A DNA stretch of 64,000 nt from positions 131,851,547 through 131,915,546 of the forward strand of contig CM054116.1 in NCBI GenBank assembly GCA_028673005.1, written 5' to 3'. The position numbers were made by a program, and so were the translations under genes. Below the pieces are notes generated by a model that saw only the letters and a program-made list of their open reading frames with translations, did not search any database and was not told the DNA's origin. The first letter of the stretch is position 1. Every line of letters starts with the position of its first letter. Below, in pieces: positions 46,401 to 59,262 of the stretch. Origin of the DNA: Tanypteryx hageni. Lineage: Eukaryota; Arthropoda; Insecta; Odonata; Petaluridae.

Positions 46401-49400
46401 GTCGTGTTTAAATTTAAATTTGTGGAAACTACAAAGTCATTTTTTCATTATTACATATTGGAAATTATGTGACTCAGCACTTGGGCAAAAGAAATATTTT
46501 ATGGAACTGTAAAATAATTTTATTTTTCTGAGATTTGAATAAGCTTTGTTACTTTTTGTTTCATTAAATTGTAAATTTTTTTGAGAAACTTAATAAACTT
46601 CATTTCATGACTACGTCTTGGTTTTAAGTCATCCTGATGTTTTGCTCTTCAGGCTGAAGAGCAGGCGCATGACCCCTCCTCTCCTCACTTCAGACGTAGT
46701 CAACCGCCGGGAAAACACGTGAGTGTTACCCTATTTATATGGTTAATCTATATATGTCTGTGTAATAATAAAACAAAAGATACATAATTATATAGTCAAC
46801 AACAAAACATTAGTTCTCCTATCAAAAGATTGAAAATATAAATAACAATTATCTGTTGAATTGCATTTATGTTCTTTGTAATGTTTAGATGCTTCTACCA
46901 GCTTCCTTAGTAGACCATTTTTTCCCCAGGTCAGATTTTGCGACGAGGTGACCCCGTCAAATGGCAATGGACACGCAGAATTGGTAAATTTTCATTCAAG
47001 TATCTTATTGCGCCGCCCCAGCTCGCTGCTCGCAACAATTCCGTAATGACGTTTGGCGGACGTTCTGCCTGCTAACATTCTTGCAGCTTCACATTAGCAA
47101 AGTATTTCAATCAAGTTCGATAAATCAAAATTCATTCTTTACCTTTTTGCGAAAAAATCTTTTTAGGATTAATTTTTAATTATTTTATTACGATGGTGGC
47201 CTGAGTCGCGCGCGGACATTTTGACAGCATGGGAAAATTTTGCCCGTTTAAAAAATAAAATACCATTTGCGAATAGGTTTAGTAAATGTTTGCCAGTAAA
47301 TATGTAATACTTCTCATAACCAGCGACTTCAGCGAGGGCCAAAACGAGTATAGTGGAGCGAGGGGTTGTCGCGTGTAGCCCATGGAGCGGGTGTAAACGG
47401 CTTGTGCACCATCGGCGCCAAAGTTGGAGAATCTAGTAAAACTTAAAAAACGTGTTAAAATTTGCACCGGCACCGATATAACAATTCTAAGATATTTTGA
47501 TACGCTAGAGAAAACTGCCCTGCACCACGGTTTTCGGATTTCCCATGTAAATCAAATGGGAAGGATAATAGATCCTGGAATCGAACCCGAGACGTTCAAT
47601 ATTCGAAACAAAAACTAACCTCGGGAGCTCGGCTCCGGTAGCGGGAGACTTCCACAAAGTGTCATGAAAAGCGGTCGATTGGTGCAAAAGTTCATAGATA
47701 GGGGTTCAAGAGACGGTCCGGCGTCGGCGGCCGAGGAAGGAGAGACAAGGATGAAGAAGAAGACCTCTCGTTGGAGCCGGACGGGACGGAGGAAAGCGAA
47801 AATTCGACAAGTGCGTTGAGTTATACACGTTGTAACGCGCCAGGGATGGGGGGCCGTCGGGGGCGGGTAGGGCTGTCGTCGTAGGGGGAGGGATGGGATG
47901 GAGGTCGGGGACCGATTTCGGGGCTTCTTGGGCCTCTGAAAACTCGTGAGGCGATTCCTGGGGGATAGATTTCGTGGGGCAGATCTGTTCGGGAGTGTCG
48001 CTGGGCGTCCAAAGAGGCTGCTGTGAGGTGGGATATTGGCGAAAAAAAATTTTTCGGGGATGGGTGGGCGGGCGGGAGGTGGGTGTGAGATTGATTGATT
48101 GCAAATGTTTTATTGTTTGGGGAAATTCGTTCCATAGTCTGCAAGCGGTAATAATGATGGAACGCTGAAAATTACTGTCTTGTGATGAGGAATAAGGAGT
48201 TTATGCCTCCCTCTGGTATTACGGTTATGTACAGTGTCTAAACTCCTGAATTCCGTGGAAAGATAATGTGGATTGTTATAAGTAAGTAATTGGTATAGTA
48301 AGGAAAGCAATGGAACCGTCTTCGGGACTTCAAATTTAACCAGTTTAGCTTCACGAGTGAATCAGAAATGTGGTTAGGGAATAGGTATAGTTGAATTTGC
48401 TATGTAGGCCAGGGGTCGGGAAGCTGAGGCTTCTGAGCCACATGCCTCTCTTTCATGACTTTCGTGCAGCTCCCTACATTAAATCTCTCAATTAACCCAT
48501 TATTCCCAAAAACGTTTTTTTTTTGCATATTTTATGAAATTTTTGTATTACTATACATGAAATTGCCTTCTTTGGTAGGTTTTTCTTTTAAGTACTAAAT
48601 GTACAAATTAATTCAATTATTCTTGTTTTGTACACCTTCAAACATGTATATTTTTTTAAACTGCGAACTTGCGAAAAAAAGAATTTGCGTCAAAAATCTA
48701 TTAATTTCAAATAGCAAAATTTCAATAAATACAATTTTTCATTCCAGAATAGTTCATATTATAGACCACTTAGCATACACTTTACTTTAGTTTAACTAAT
48801 TTTATGATGCCTGTTACATAGCTTTTAATTTTACAAAAAAGGAAATTAACCAATTTTAATTCTAGCACATGTAATTATTTCATATAAAAAACTTAGGGTA
48901 GTGGTTCCCAAACTGTGTGCCGCAGTAGATTTTTATGGGTGCCGCAAAAAAACTTTGTTTAGTACATAAATGAATCAAGGATTTTCATGTGTTGGTGAGT
49001 AATTGGGCATTGAATTTTTTCTAATACATTGATTAAGTGGTAGAAACAATGAATGGATGTGTCCAAAGATTGTAACACCCGTATCTAAAAATATAAAAAG
49101 CTTGTTACAAGGCTGGTGAGACGCGAAAACCTCTTTACCTTAGAAAGTATGCCGCAACTTAAAAACGCTTGGGAACCACTGATTTAGGGTGTCGAGGAAC
49201 ATAGCACTCTTTACAAATAAATATTGTCCTCTTGGAACAATGTTTACAATGGCGAAAGCGTGTTGATCCCTTGGTAATTACTTGGTCTCTGACATCGCGT
49301 TTGATTGAATCAAGTCCGAGCGAAATAGATGCGCGTGGATCTCTCCCAGCGGTCTCTGAGCCATAACGTCGCAAAAGGAACTAAACACATTCCCTACGAA

Positions 49401-51798
49401 AATCTAAAATGGAATATTGTTATTCAATTAACTTCTATAAACATACCACCCTTCTTCGCAGGAAACATAGACTGCCCACCCAATAAAAGAACACCACCAC
49501 GTTTTCGTTCAATTAGTTGATCTGTACTGCGCAACATATTGATCATTCACATCAACCCCACACTTATTTAAATAATACTGCGTAAGTAGTGAAAGGTATA
49601 GGTACGGTTGTATTCAATTTCTTGGCTACTGAATAGCGCCTAACGTTTTTTAAGAAAGAAAACAAAGTTTTGAAAATAAAAAAAATTGGCAAAATATGTG
49701 ATTAGTATACCTAAAAGGGAAATCTTATCTGCCCAGTGGCAACATTTGTTGCCACCTTAGTTTGTTGTCCAGCTACGGTAGTGAAAAAAAATATTTCTAG
49801 ATCGTTATTTTTTCATGTTAACTCTTACACAATGTAGAATTTACAAATAGAAGGAGAGAGAGAGAGATTATAATAAAACTTTTACGGAAATTATATTCTA
49901 CTTAGGGTAGAAAGATGACAAGAGGCCAATAGAAATGGACGAACATAAAGAAACATTTGAAATTTTTGTTTTAACGTTATGGAAACAAAAATAACGCGGG
50001 CATTGAATATTTATTATAGAATAAATTGAGATTATAAAAATATAACTACATTTTCAGGTCGCTCTAATGAAAAGAAGAATAATTCTAAATTGCTTGGTAA
50101 CAAATGTTGCCTCTGGACAGATATGGGTTAAAACTAAAACTAAATTGGCTTCGTTAATAATCTTAATAAAAATTGCGGAAAAATAAAAAGATGGGCCTAT
50201 TATTAGAAGAACCGTTTTTTTAACAGTTATAGTCGCAAAACGTGAAACGACGGCAAGACTAATGGGGGATGGGGTGGATGATCGCCCCCGTCATCCCCCG
50301 TGGATCCGCCAATAACTGCTGCTCTTCTTATGTTACGCGTTATTCATTATTTGAAAAAGTGTCTCTTCTCGTGAGAAAGGGTGCCGACGTCTGTCCTAGT
50401 CGGCCGCCTAGATCGCCTGGCCCTATATTCGCCACTGCCCGTCAGCATTATTATATCCGGCTAAAGCACTTCTAATACGGTTTTTTATCTATAATATACT
50501 GCCGTGGTTTCGCCATGCCGTCTGCCCCTCTGTCTGTCTGTCGGTCGGTTTGTTCGCTGTTCTAGAGCCCAAACGCGTACATAAAATAGAATCATATCTC
50601 GTATTTGGGCAATATATCATCTTTTTCAGACCCCTTTTTCAGAAAAGTGATATTGCACAAAAATAAAGGGTAGTTTATTCTTCACGATATTTAGAACATT
50701 TTATTTACTCAGTAATGGCTGTAGGGAATTTTATTAAAATCTATCCAATTGTAGATCCTGATGTCGCCAATAACACTGCTTAAGCCATATGACTCTTACA
50801 ATCACTATATGGCTTCCAGTGACATTACAATCTACGCTAAGCGACCTTACCTAAGCCCTATGACGCCACGCCTTCGCCGAGAACCACTCAAAATCTTACT
50901 ACAGCATTACGGTTAAACTAAATCGAATGATATCTGACATTAGTTGATGATATCATTCATAAATGACATTCTGAAGACATGAACGATATTTCGCAACAAT
51001 TAAGGGTACTTTATTTTCGATATTTTAAAACAAAATCTTACTATAGCCTTACGGTTAAACTAAATCGAATTGTATCTCATATTAGTGGATAATGTCGTTC
51101 ATAAAAGACATTCTGAAGAGATGAACTATATTGCGCAACAAATAAGTGTACTTTTTTGTAGGATATTTTTAAAGATTTACTCAACAATTGCTACAAGGAT
51201 TTCGATTACATCCACCTTATCGTACAGTCTTGTGTCACAAATAATACTAACGAAGCCATATATCCCAAAAAATACTAAATATCGAACTGTGGCATTAAAA
51301 TATACGCTAAACCATGCTTAACATTGATTTATGAGCGATTTTCTTTTATATGCGTACTCAGTGGACCAAACGTATATGCGTATATGAGAAATTTTGTGCA
51401 ATGTTTATTGCGTCGTTTTTTTTATGAGTTGGCACGAAGGCCTTAAAAGAAAAATCTTCGATGAACGTTAAAAGAAGCTGAATTTCTAAGCTGTAGAATT
51501 TAATAAACGATCTTTTATATCGAGGGAGATACTCATTTATTTTCTCTCTATCTCTGTCTTTCCTGTTCAGGTGGAGGTCCTGAGCGTTTCTCCGGCGGTA
51601 GGCGAAGCTGATGCGGAGGAGGAGGTGGGCGGAGGGGGAGTGGGGGTGGCGGACATAAACGCCGCCAACTCGAGCGCCGCGGCGAAGGGCGACGCGGGGG
51701 AAGGGGAGGGCGTGGAGGTTTCACAGCCTCCCGCATCGGCGTCCAGCGTTGCGGACTTATTGGAATATCTACTTGATCTGGTAGATCTGGTAGAATGA
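43409..51798 (+). CDS. Putative PP1-docking single-pass membrane protein, copy B (six coding exons)
   Basis: Exons: 43409-43421, 44018-44193, 44418-44468, 46653-46718, 46930-46983, 51571-51798, with the same phases and splice borders as copy A. The product is also 195 residues, differing from A at about 29 positions: 10 in exon 2, none in exon 3, 5 in exon 4, 3 in exon 5 and 11 in exon 6. The GILK motif, KHVRF, the RRYCVGRRRRW segment and the closing LLEYLLDLVDLVE are kept. The helix reads VALGLAIFLSCLLLAFWVWE. No stop, frameshift or broken splice site was found, so it looks functional. Exons 1-2 are C-like while exon 3 and its flanks are A-like. Confidence 0.8.
44675..45488 (-). mobile_element. 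hAT transposon, unit B, 3' half deleted
   Basis: Same insertion as 18,434-20,228, with the same left terminus after AACATTGG. At about 45,488 it joins directly to the sequence corresponding to A position 20,279, removing ~1.06 kb including the right terminus. It retains the hATC block only and carries a small A/T-rich duplication near 44,990. Confidence 0.85.
45489..45955 (+). pseudogene. Unidentified decayed coding frame, unit B
   Basis: The counterpart of 20,239-20,745, reading RTTVVEHLWGSVARNTFTLK, then VKIFRFVHMDTVRVETLKSF to RIRAQDF without the stop seen in A. It then shows the same frame break and the same stop after ALWF. The 5' portion was lost with the adjoining hAT deletion. Confidence 0.5.
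45956..46081. mobile_element. Pogo/Tigger-type MITE, unit B (short form)
   Basis: A 126 bp element with near-perfect terminal inverted repeats: CAGCCTTCCCTCGTTTTACG at the left and CGTAAAACGAGGGAAGGTG at the right, preceded by TA and followed by CA (a likely mutated TA). It occupies the same position as the long form in unit A. Confidence 0.75.
47465..47640 (-). repeat. SINE-like element, unit B copy 2 (inverted)
   Basis: The unit B counterpart of 22,745-22,900, with the CGGGTTCGATTCC B-box-like sequence on the reverse strand. It opens the B version of the GC-rich island. Confidence 0.5.
48000..48600. other. Segment present in unit B, absent from unit A
   Basis: Lies where A passes directly from the GC-rich island to ATAAATTAATTCAATTATT. 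Near 48,412 it contains CAGGGGTCGGGAAGCTGAGG followed by GAGCCACATG, resembling the end of a Charlie-like hAT element. No matching right end or transposase was found. It is either a B insertion or an A deletion. Confidence 0.45.
48899..49181. mobile_element. hAT-Charlie-like MITE, unit B
   Basis: Same insertion as 23,593-23,875, with flanks ACTTAGGG and ATTTAGGG (7 of 8 bases shared), so the target duplication is clearer here than in A. Confidence 0.82.
50885..51180. repeat. Two-unit tandem repeat, ~144 bp, unit B
   Basis: Collinear copy of the unit A repeat, so the tandem doubling predates the segmental duplication. Confidence 0.75.
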
Positions 51799-51985
51799 GC
51801 CTACCATCTGGTAAGCGAATATTCTATCTAATGGTATATTAGAATTTCTGGCTATATCAATGAAAATTTGATAGATTTTCTAGTAATTTTTAAAAGTTGC
51901 CCTTTTTCTACGCACCATAAAAAATTATATACAGATTTTCGTATATTTTTAAGCAATACAACTTTAAAATCAAATAACCTGTAGT

Positions 51986-52319
51986 CAGGCCACCAGTGAG
52001 ACTCAGAGAGGTCCGAGTCACATCCAGATTTTTAGGCCCCTCGCCGTAATAAATATAAAAATGTTAGGCATTATGTAGCCCACTTTGGTGGTCGAAGTTC
52101 GCTGAAAGGTTACAGAGGATCGATTAAAAATCAAGTTGTAAGTTACGTTCGATGTCACTTCATCTTTTCTGAATGGAAGATGAACAAGGGCCCTCTTTTC
52201 GACAAGCCCCCCAGATAGTGCCTGTGCATAATTCCATCTCTGAAAAACTGCCAAAATTTGAGGGCCCCTTAAGCTTGAGGCCAAATGCCCCCCCCCCCCC
52301 CACATTTTCATAGGGCCTG
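51986..52319. mobile_element. hAT element without transposase, unit B (internally deleted)
   Basis: Same insertion as in A, with the same ends and flanks (CCTGTAGT / CCTATAGT), but only 334 bp: about 450 bp of interior is missing. A run of 14 C lies near its right end. Confidence 0.8.
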
Positions 52320-53214
52320 CCTATAGTTATTTTACACCAGATAACCTTCCACGACCGATATAGCTTATGTAATGTCGGCCATAAGAAATTTAGTTTAAAT
52401 CACGTCAGTGTTTTTTATAACATTCCATTTTATATAAATACCAAATTAAGGTAATTAACAAATTGTTATAATATCAATTGTGAAATTTTTGTATAACATA
52501 AATTACTCATGGAAAAATAGCTAAGTGAAGCTCTATTCTACTTACGTACATACATACTTAAGATATATATCAGTAATATAATTTTTGTATTGTTGTATTA
52601 CGCTGTATCACATTGACAGTGTGTAATTACTCCAACCTACAGAAATGTAGACTTGTTTGGTAAAACGATACTCAGATCAATTTATGGCCTGCATAGAACC
52701 TGAACAACATGTATATGAAGATATAGATTTCATTTTATATTAATGTCATGATAGTAAGACATTAATTTTTATAATCTAAATAAACTATTATGAAACAATG
52801 TCATTTTTTTAGATTTTAAACATTTCATAATTTACATTTAGCATTATCGGTTATAATAATAATAATAATTTTAATAACACTGTAGGTCTCAAATAGGCAT
52901 GGAGCAGGTACATAACAGCAATAGTACATTGCTACAGAATAAATCAGTTCATGAACTTAGAAATTCTTGAACACTATAAAAATTATTATTTAACAATCAA
53001 CATTTGAATCTTTTCTAATGATAGGAATACTTGAATAACATTTAACATTACAAGGTAACTTGTTATAAGCCACTGAGGTGGCATTGTTGATAGCCTATAA
53101 TCCTTGATATGAACATCATCTTTGTGTCCTGTATTATAATTGTAAAGCTTCTGATTAGATTGGAACAGTGAAGAGTTTTGTTTTACAAATATACAACAAT
53201 TTAAAAAATACATA

Positions 53215-53218
<4 letters not shown>

Positions 53219-53277
<59 letters not shown>
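53219..53277. repeat. (TA)n microsatellite, LINE-free counterpart in unit B
   Basis: A continuous TA run with unit A left-flank sequence before it and TGTATGGGGTATTGTGATTA after it. This is the pre-insertion state of the LINE at 28,486-30,905. Confidence 0.95.
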
Positions 53278-53287
<10 letters not shown>

Positions 53288-53623
53288 GTATGGGGTATTG
53301 TGATTATGCCTAAAGAAATATACAATGGTTTACCAGGAGAGCTTTAATGGCCGGCTTTTTTCAGGAAGAAGACTTTATTGGCATATTTATCATGACCCCA
53401 AAAGATTATTCCATATGACAAATAAGAATGAATCTTTTCATTATATAATAATTTTAACATTTCAATATTGAAAATTTTGAATAATCTATGTAGCATAAAA
53501 TTTCCAGTTGATAATTTTTACTTTCTCCATTGACAGTGCTCGAATGAAAGTCGGCAACGCTGGTCACCAAGGCCCACGTGTCTCCCCACCCCCAGAAGCT
53601 AACAAGTGGCTCTCATCATTGCG

Positions 53624-53677
53624 ATGGACAGTGGGGCTGCTTTTTTAATAGATTCTTTATTTAAGGAGCTGAATAAG
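53624..53677 (+). CDS. Candidate first coding exon of a second gene, unit B
   Basis: Reads MDSGAAFLIDSLFKELNK up to a GTAAAATT donor, the counterpart of 31,289-31,342 with the same splice border. Unidentified. Confidence 0.35.
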
Positions 53678-55039
53678 GTAAAATTTTCACTCAACTATAT
53701 TAGAGAACATCATTACGATAATAATCAATCAAACATGTTGGGGAGTAAATCAGGATAGGAATAATAAACACAAGAGGATTTATATTCCCAGTACAGCTCA
53801 TTCATTAAGTTTAGTTTTGAATGCCTGTGCAAAAATGTAGTACAAAGTATGCACTGCATATCTATACTATAGTAAATCTGCTTCTAACTTATGAGATATC
53901 ATATAGGAGGATACTCTAGTTGGTAGCATGAACTAAGGCAGGTGGCATCTGGATGCGCAGAAGGCATGGAATGTCACTTGGTTTCCGTCACTCCTTCACT
54001 TGGCCATTCAGCATCAGTCTGTTACAGCAGCTTTTGGGGTGCTGTTTGTACATTTGCGGCATAATTTTCGTGTTTATTTACTTGTTTTACAATTGAGATT
54101 TAAACGGTGGTGTTCTAAAATGGAGAGCGAAGGATGTAAGCACAATGTTTTGCACAAACAAGCAAGATAAATCATATATAAAGTGTATCGGTACTCGGGA
54201 CCAGCGGAACAGGGTTGCAAAACAGGCAACTGCCTAGGGTGCCAAAGATTGAGAGGCAGAATGAAGAGTCAATGATTTGATTTCACAGCACTGTATATGT
54301 GTGTGTCTGTATTCTTTTCTTTAAGTAATGTATACTTATCATTCATCTTTGATTGATTCATTTTGCTATATTTTTTACATGCATTTGTGTTGTATAAACC
54401 TTTATATTCAAAATGATTTCAATTTCTCTTCAATGCTGTGCACTACCCCAATCCTAAAAGTATAAGAAGAACTAGCGGTCTGAAGATGTTGGCGTACCAA
54501 CTAAAATATGAGCCTAAAGTTATGATTTGCGTAATCTCTTGCTAAAAAATTATCATCTTAATGCCCATTTTTACCACTGTTACTAACCATAACGCTTTTT
54601 AATGTGGAAAGATATTGTTTTTAGTAATTATGAAAAAATATTTAATAATAAAAACAAGCTTTAATTAATATTATATTTAAGTAATACCGGTGCTTATAGA
54701 CATCATTGTGTAATTACTAATAAAAGTAATTTTCCACTGTTAGATTTTTAGTCACATTTATATTGGAGTAGAGTGCCAAAAAATTGTTTGCCAAGAGTGC
54801 CAAACTGTCAGTAGTACAAAAACGAGATTGAGCATGCAGATGATTCAACACGTACAGCAGGTTACAATGTTGTCAGTTGTCAAGAGCAAACACTGACCGC
54901 CTCTGGCATATCATGCATCATGCATTGCTTTCTGAGCAAAAGCTTATGCAGGCTGCCGGTTTGGCAGCAATGTAACGTGTATTTCTCTCTCTCACTCTGC
55001 GCAGTAATGTTGTCTCACCTGCCTTTGTCGTGCTGTAAA

Positions 55040-55850
55040 CTATATTAGGGGGATACTAATGTTTAGGCTCTTTCAGATGAGCTGGAGACAGGATGATATT
55101 AAGTGTGTAGGACCTTGTGCATAACTGCCTAGACAAATCAAAAACCTCATAAATGTCAAATAATGCAGCTGCTATAAAATTACATAGAAGTCTAAACAAA
55201 TATTTAAGGTATATGTATTTCTGATTGTGCTACAAAATACAAGCTGACGGGTTTGTAAATGTGGAAGTGTTGATGTATTGCAGCATTTTTGTGTTTCGAA
55301 TCTCCCAGCAGAAACGGAAAAATTATTTCTGATCAATTAATTGAAAATATTGCTTGATGAGATAAAAGCATGGAAAAAATCATTTAATGGGTGGTGACAG
55401 ACTTTCAAAATTTATTATCTCTTTATCCATTCATTTCAGTGAACAGTTTTCTCAGGATGCCAACAAAAGACAAGATATTAAGGGGATTAACTTAACTGTA
55501 AATGTGAAGGCCATAGCTATTTACAAGCCCTCATTATTCTACAATAGAACAGTTTGAATGTGTAACGTTCCTTAATTTCCAGAGCAGATCTGTGATAAAT
55601 GCATAAAAATGATGCTATCAAATAGTCAAGCAGTGGACTTGAAATTTCTTAATTATGAACGAAATGTGCGCGTGTATTATTGGCTAATCAACCTCTTCTT
55701 GGATTATTATAGCCATAGCTCCTTCCACACTGAACACACTCACAGTGAAGGAGGGGATCCCAGTGAGGGCTCCTCAAACCACACAAACAGGAGGTCGGAT
55801 CACCTTGGAAAAAATCCTACCTTCGCAGGATTCAGGCCTGCTGTGTTTTG
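55040..55850. repeat. Dispersed repeat block, unit B
   Basis: Counterpart of 33,170-33,985, lacking about 35 bp after ATACAAGC. Its longest frame reads HSSFHTEHTHSEGGDPSEGS; no family is recognised. Confidence 0.55.
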
Positions 55851-55962
55851 TTTGGGGAACCATATTTCAAGTACTTTACTACTATTTTTTTAAATGTTTA
55901 TGTTATTTTGTAATAGCCTTTTGTCTGTGAATTAATAAATAATAATAAATCTTTTATTGCAG

Positions 55963-56022
55963 GTTCAGAATGTCTCAATTAATTTTATAACAAAAACTTC
56001 ATTGTTGAGGAGCAACAGCTAA
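55963..56022 (+). CDS. Candidate short terminal exon, unit B
   Basis: Identical in sequence to 34,107-34,166, with the same acceptor and stop. Confidence 0.2.
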   Translation, partial: VQNVSINFITKTSLLRSNS

Positions 56023-57949
56023 GATATTATGATGAATTCTGCTCAAATAGAAGGGTAAAGGGGTAATCCATCACTGAAATATTAAACATTCAGGATGTAC
56101 AGGGATGCTTGAACTCCAGGGAACTTCAATCTCCTACCTGAATCAATAATGCTAAGACCACAGAGGCCAACACGTTGTCTTTCAACTGGATATCCCGGAC
56201 AATTGCAAGTCAACTTTTGAGAACCTGCCCTAAATATGATTTCAAAGAATCTCCAAGCAGCCCAAGTGTTAGTGTTGCTGCTATGCTTGAACAAGTTTTG
56301 CTTAATTTACTTATATCTTTTTGTTAAAAACTAAAAATTGTGTTTTTGGTAGCATGCATTGCAGTCATTACCTAAGTTCTAGCCACCTGTGGTTCAGAAA
56401 CAGCAAGTGTGAAATGCCTCCATACTTGAGCTTACCTGGTCAGAGATGTGGATTATATTTAATGTGACTGAAAGACTGTGAAATGCGCTCATACTGTAAA
56501 AATAAATAAATAAAATATCCAATACCCTGTCTTTTATTCAATTTTACTGTTTCTTGAATGCTGATATTTGCTTTACCTGCTCCACACTAAGATTTAAATA
56601 GAATTAAGGATTTTGTAGCTTTTCACTATAATAAACGAGCTGTATACATCATCTGTCTTACGAAATTCCGCAGATAATTAAAAACTGGTTATGCAGGAGC
56701 ATTTCCTCTTTTTAAGAATATAATTGTTTTTAGCATTCAGTGGTTTTTTATTGTGCGGTTTTACAATTCTTTTCAGATCTGAATAATTTGGATATTGAAA
56801 CAGTGTTGCCTTTCCAAAACTTAAAATATCTGTAGAATCAGAAAGAAAAATCTGTAGTATTATCTGTTAAAGGAATATTTATGCTCAAATTTTGTTTTAT
56901 ATATGTAAATTTAGGAAAAACTAAACACGGTTATTTTACTTGCTTTACTAAAGAAATAAATCAGTTTTTTATGATAATAATTATTTATTAATGGAAAAAG
57001 AAATACATCTGTTAGGAATATATAATGCAACTAGGTATGGCAATAAAACTAAATGGCTCAACCCTAAATGAAAAATATGTAAATCGAAAAAATATTTTTA
57101 TGAATACATATGATGAAAAAGGTAAATGAAAATTTTTAATTCCCTCTAATTTACTACAACGTGATTTAGGACTATACTTAACGATTATATTTCTCTCCTG
57201 CCTTGATCGATCTCTTTAACAGTGACTTTCTTGCATTAAAATTATAACGATATGCATTCTTTATGAATTGTTTTGTTAATATTAAACCTGCATTAAGGAG
57301 AATATCTAACGTAAGACATTACTAAGGGTAAAGTGTTTACGATAGTCGCAGGTAGGTGTTGTAGTGATGGCAACAAAAAAAATAGTGCTTTACATATCTC
57401 AAACAAAACATTATATGGAAAATGTTTCAAACATAGGTTATTGAAAATTAAATTTCCTACAACTTTTATTCCAATACATATATACACTCATCAAATATTA
57501 AACCAAATATTTCAAAAGAATCTGATGTGGCCGCCACATTACTTTCTCCATGACTAATATTTCGAAAAATTACAAACAGTGGTTGTGGCAGCTAAAAAAT
57601 ATGGTTTTTAAAAATGTTTCGAACAAATGTTGTAGAATATTCAATTTCCTGCAACATTTATATACCCATACATATACCCATTGATATAAAATTTCCAAAA
57701 TTTTGACAGTTTATATTTATCAAAGCTTTCACTTTGTTAAAATCTAATACAACAATGCATTTAATATTGAATTCACATACACATAACATTTAAAAGACAA
57801 AAGTAATCAATTAAAATCTTTTTTAACACTTAGAATATACCTAATCATACTTATAATTCAAAGTTTAGTATAAAAATTTAGGTCTGTGCGGGACCTTCTA
57901 CTAGAAAGTGTAGTTAAATTGAGATGTGCTAGTATATCATTATAGGAAA

Positions 57950-58167
57950 TATCGACCAGTGAAATTACCATTTTAAATGGCAATCGATCTCAGAAATTTC
58001 TGCTGGACTCGTTCCATCATGTGGGAGTCCATTTCATAATATGGGCTCCAATTGACTGAACAATACTCCAGCTGACTGCGGACACACAGCAGTTACAGCA
58101 AATAAATTAGTAAAATCAGTTGTATTCCTGCATATAAATCCAAGAGATTCCATTGCTGCATTTGAAA
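57950..58167 (-). pseudogene. Jockey/CR1-type LINE RT C-terminal fragment, unit B
   Basis: Counterpart of 37,440-37,678 with additional small deletions that break the frame. Confidence 0.75.
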
Positions 58168-58169
58168 TA

Positions 58170-59262
58170 CAGTAGAAGCCCTCATAACTGACCTTCGCTT
58201 AACCGACTCGCTTGATTAACTGATGTTTTATGCCCCTAGGTCTGAAAACTGAAATCTACAGTCGAGTGCAACATTTTACATAAAACAACTAGTTTAAAAG
58301 AGTTTAAACCATTCCTTTCCTTACGCATGAATCTCACGAGTTGTTCTTTGTGCTAAAATGTTTCTCATTACATAGTAATCCAGTCTAGTACGCATCTGCT
58401 GTCAGTTGTCCCACATACTAGTACTGTTCATTGTTATTTTAGTTATGATATTTAATCAATATAAAATTATGTATATATATATATTATATATTCATATTTA
58501 TTTATAGGATATGGGTGAGATAAGAAAGAGAGTGGTTGTTTCCATGAAAACTAAGCTTGATGCTCTGGAGAGAATTGATAGGGGTGTGTCAGTAAGACAA
58601 ATTTCTGTGGAATTAGGTGTTGGAGAGACAACTGTGAAAGACTGGGAATAAAAGCTTGAATCAAGAATGATTTTGCAGTCAGATTGCAACACAAGTGTCT
58701 TTATCTTCCCATTCAACATTAAAGAAATCAAAATTGGAAATTTTAGAAGATGCATAATGGCTGTGGTTTATGCAAGAAAGACATCATGGAATTTCAATCA
58801 GTGGATCCATACACAAGGAAAAGGACCTAACCCTAAATCAAAAAATTGGTGGTGCGCAGAAATTTACTGCAAGTAATGGATGGCTTGGACGTTGGAAAAA
58901 ACGTCATGGTATCCATGTATTAATCATCACTGGAGAGAAGTTATCGTCTGATCAGCATGCTGCTCAAAAATTTCTGCAGGATTTAAGAGAGCTTATCGAC
59001 CAAGATAAATCAGTTGGAGGACAACTCTGCAATATAGACGAAACAGGTCTAAATTACAAAATGTTACCAACAAAAACGATGGCAAAAAAGGATGAGCCTG
59101 CAGCATCAGGATACAAATAATCCAAAGAAAGACTCATGTAGCTGCCTGCAGCAATGCAGCTGGAACTCACAAATTGCCACATTTATTGTTGGTAAATCAA
59201 AAAATCCCAGAGATTTTAAAAGTATAAATCGTTTGTCTTCACCAGTTTACTACCACTACTAC
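58170..59262 (+). mobile_element. Tigger/pogo-family transposon, unit B, 3' truncated
   Basis: Same insertion after TA, with the same left end. It keeps the helix-turn-helix (RKRVVVSMKTKLDALERIDR, GVSVRQISVELGVGETTVKD) and the first acidic motif (NIDETGLNYK). A deletion at 59,262 removes the rest and joins straight to the LINE fragment. Confidence 0.88.
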
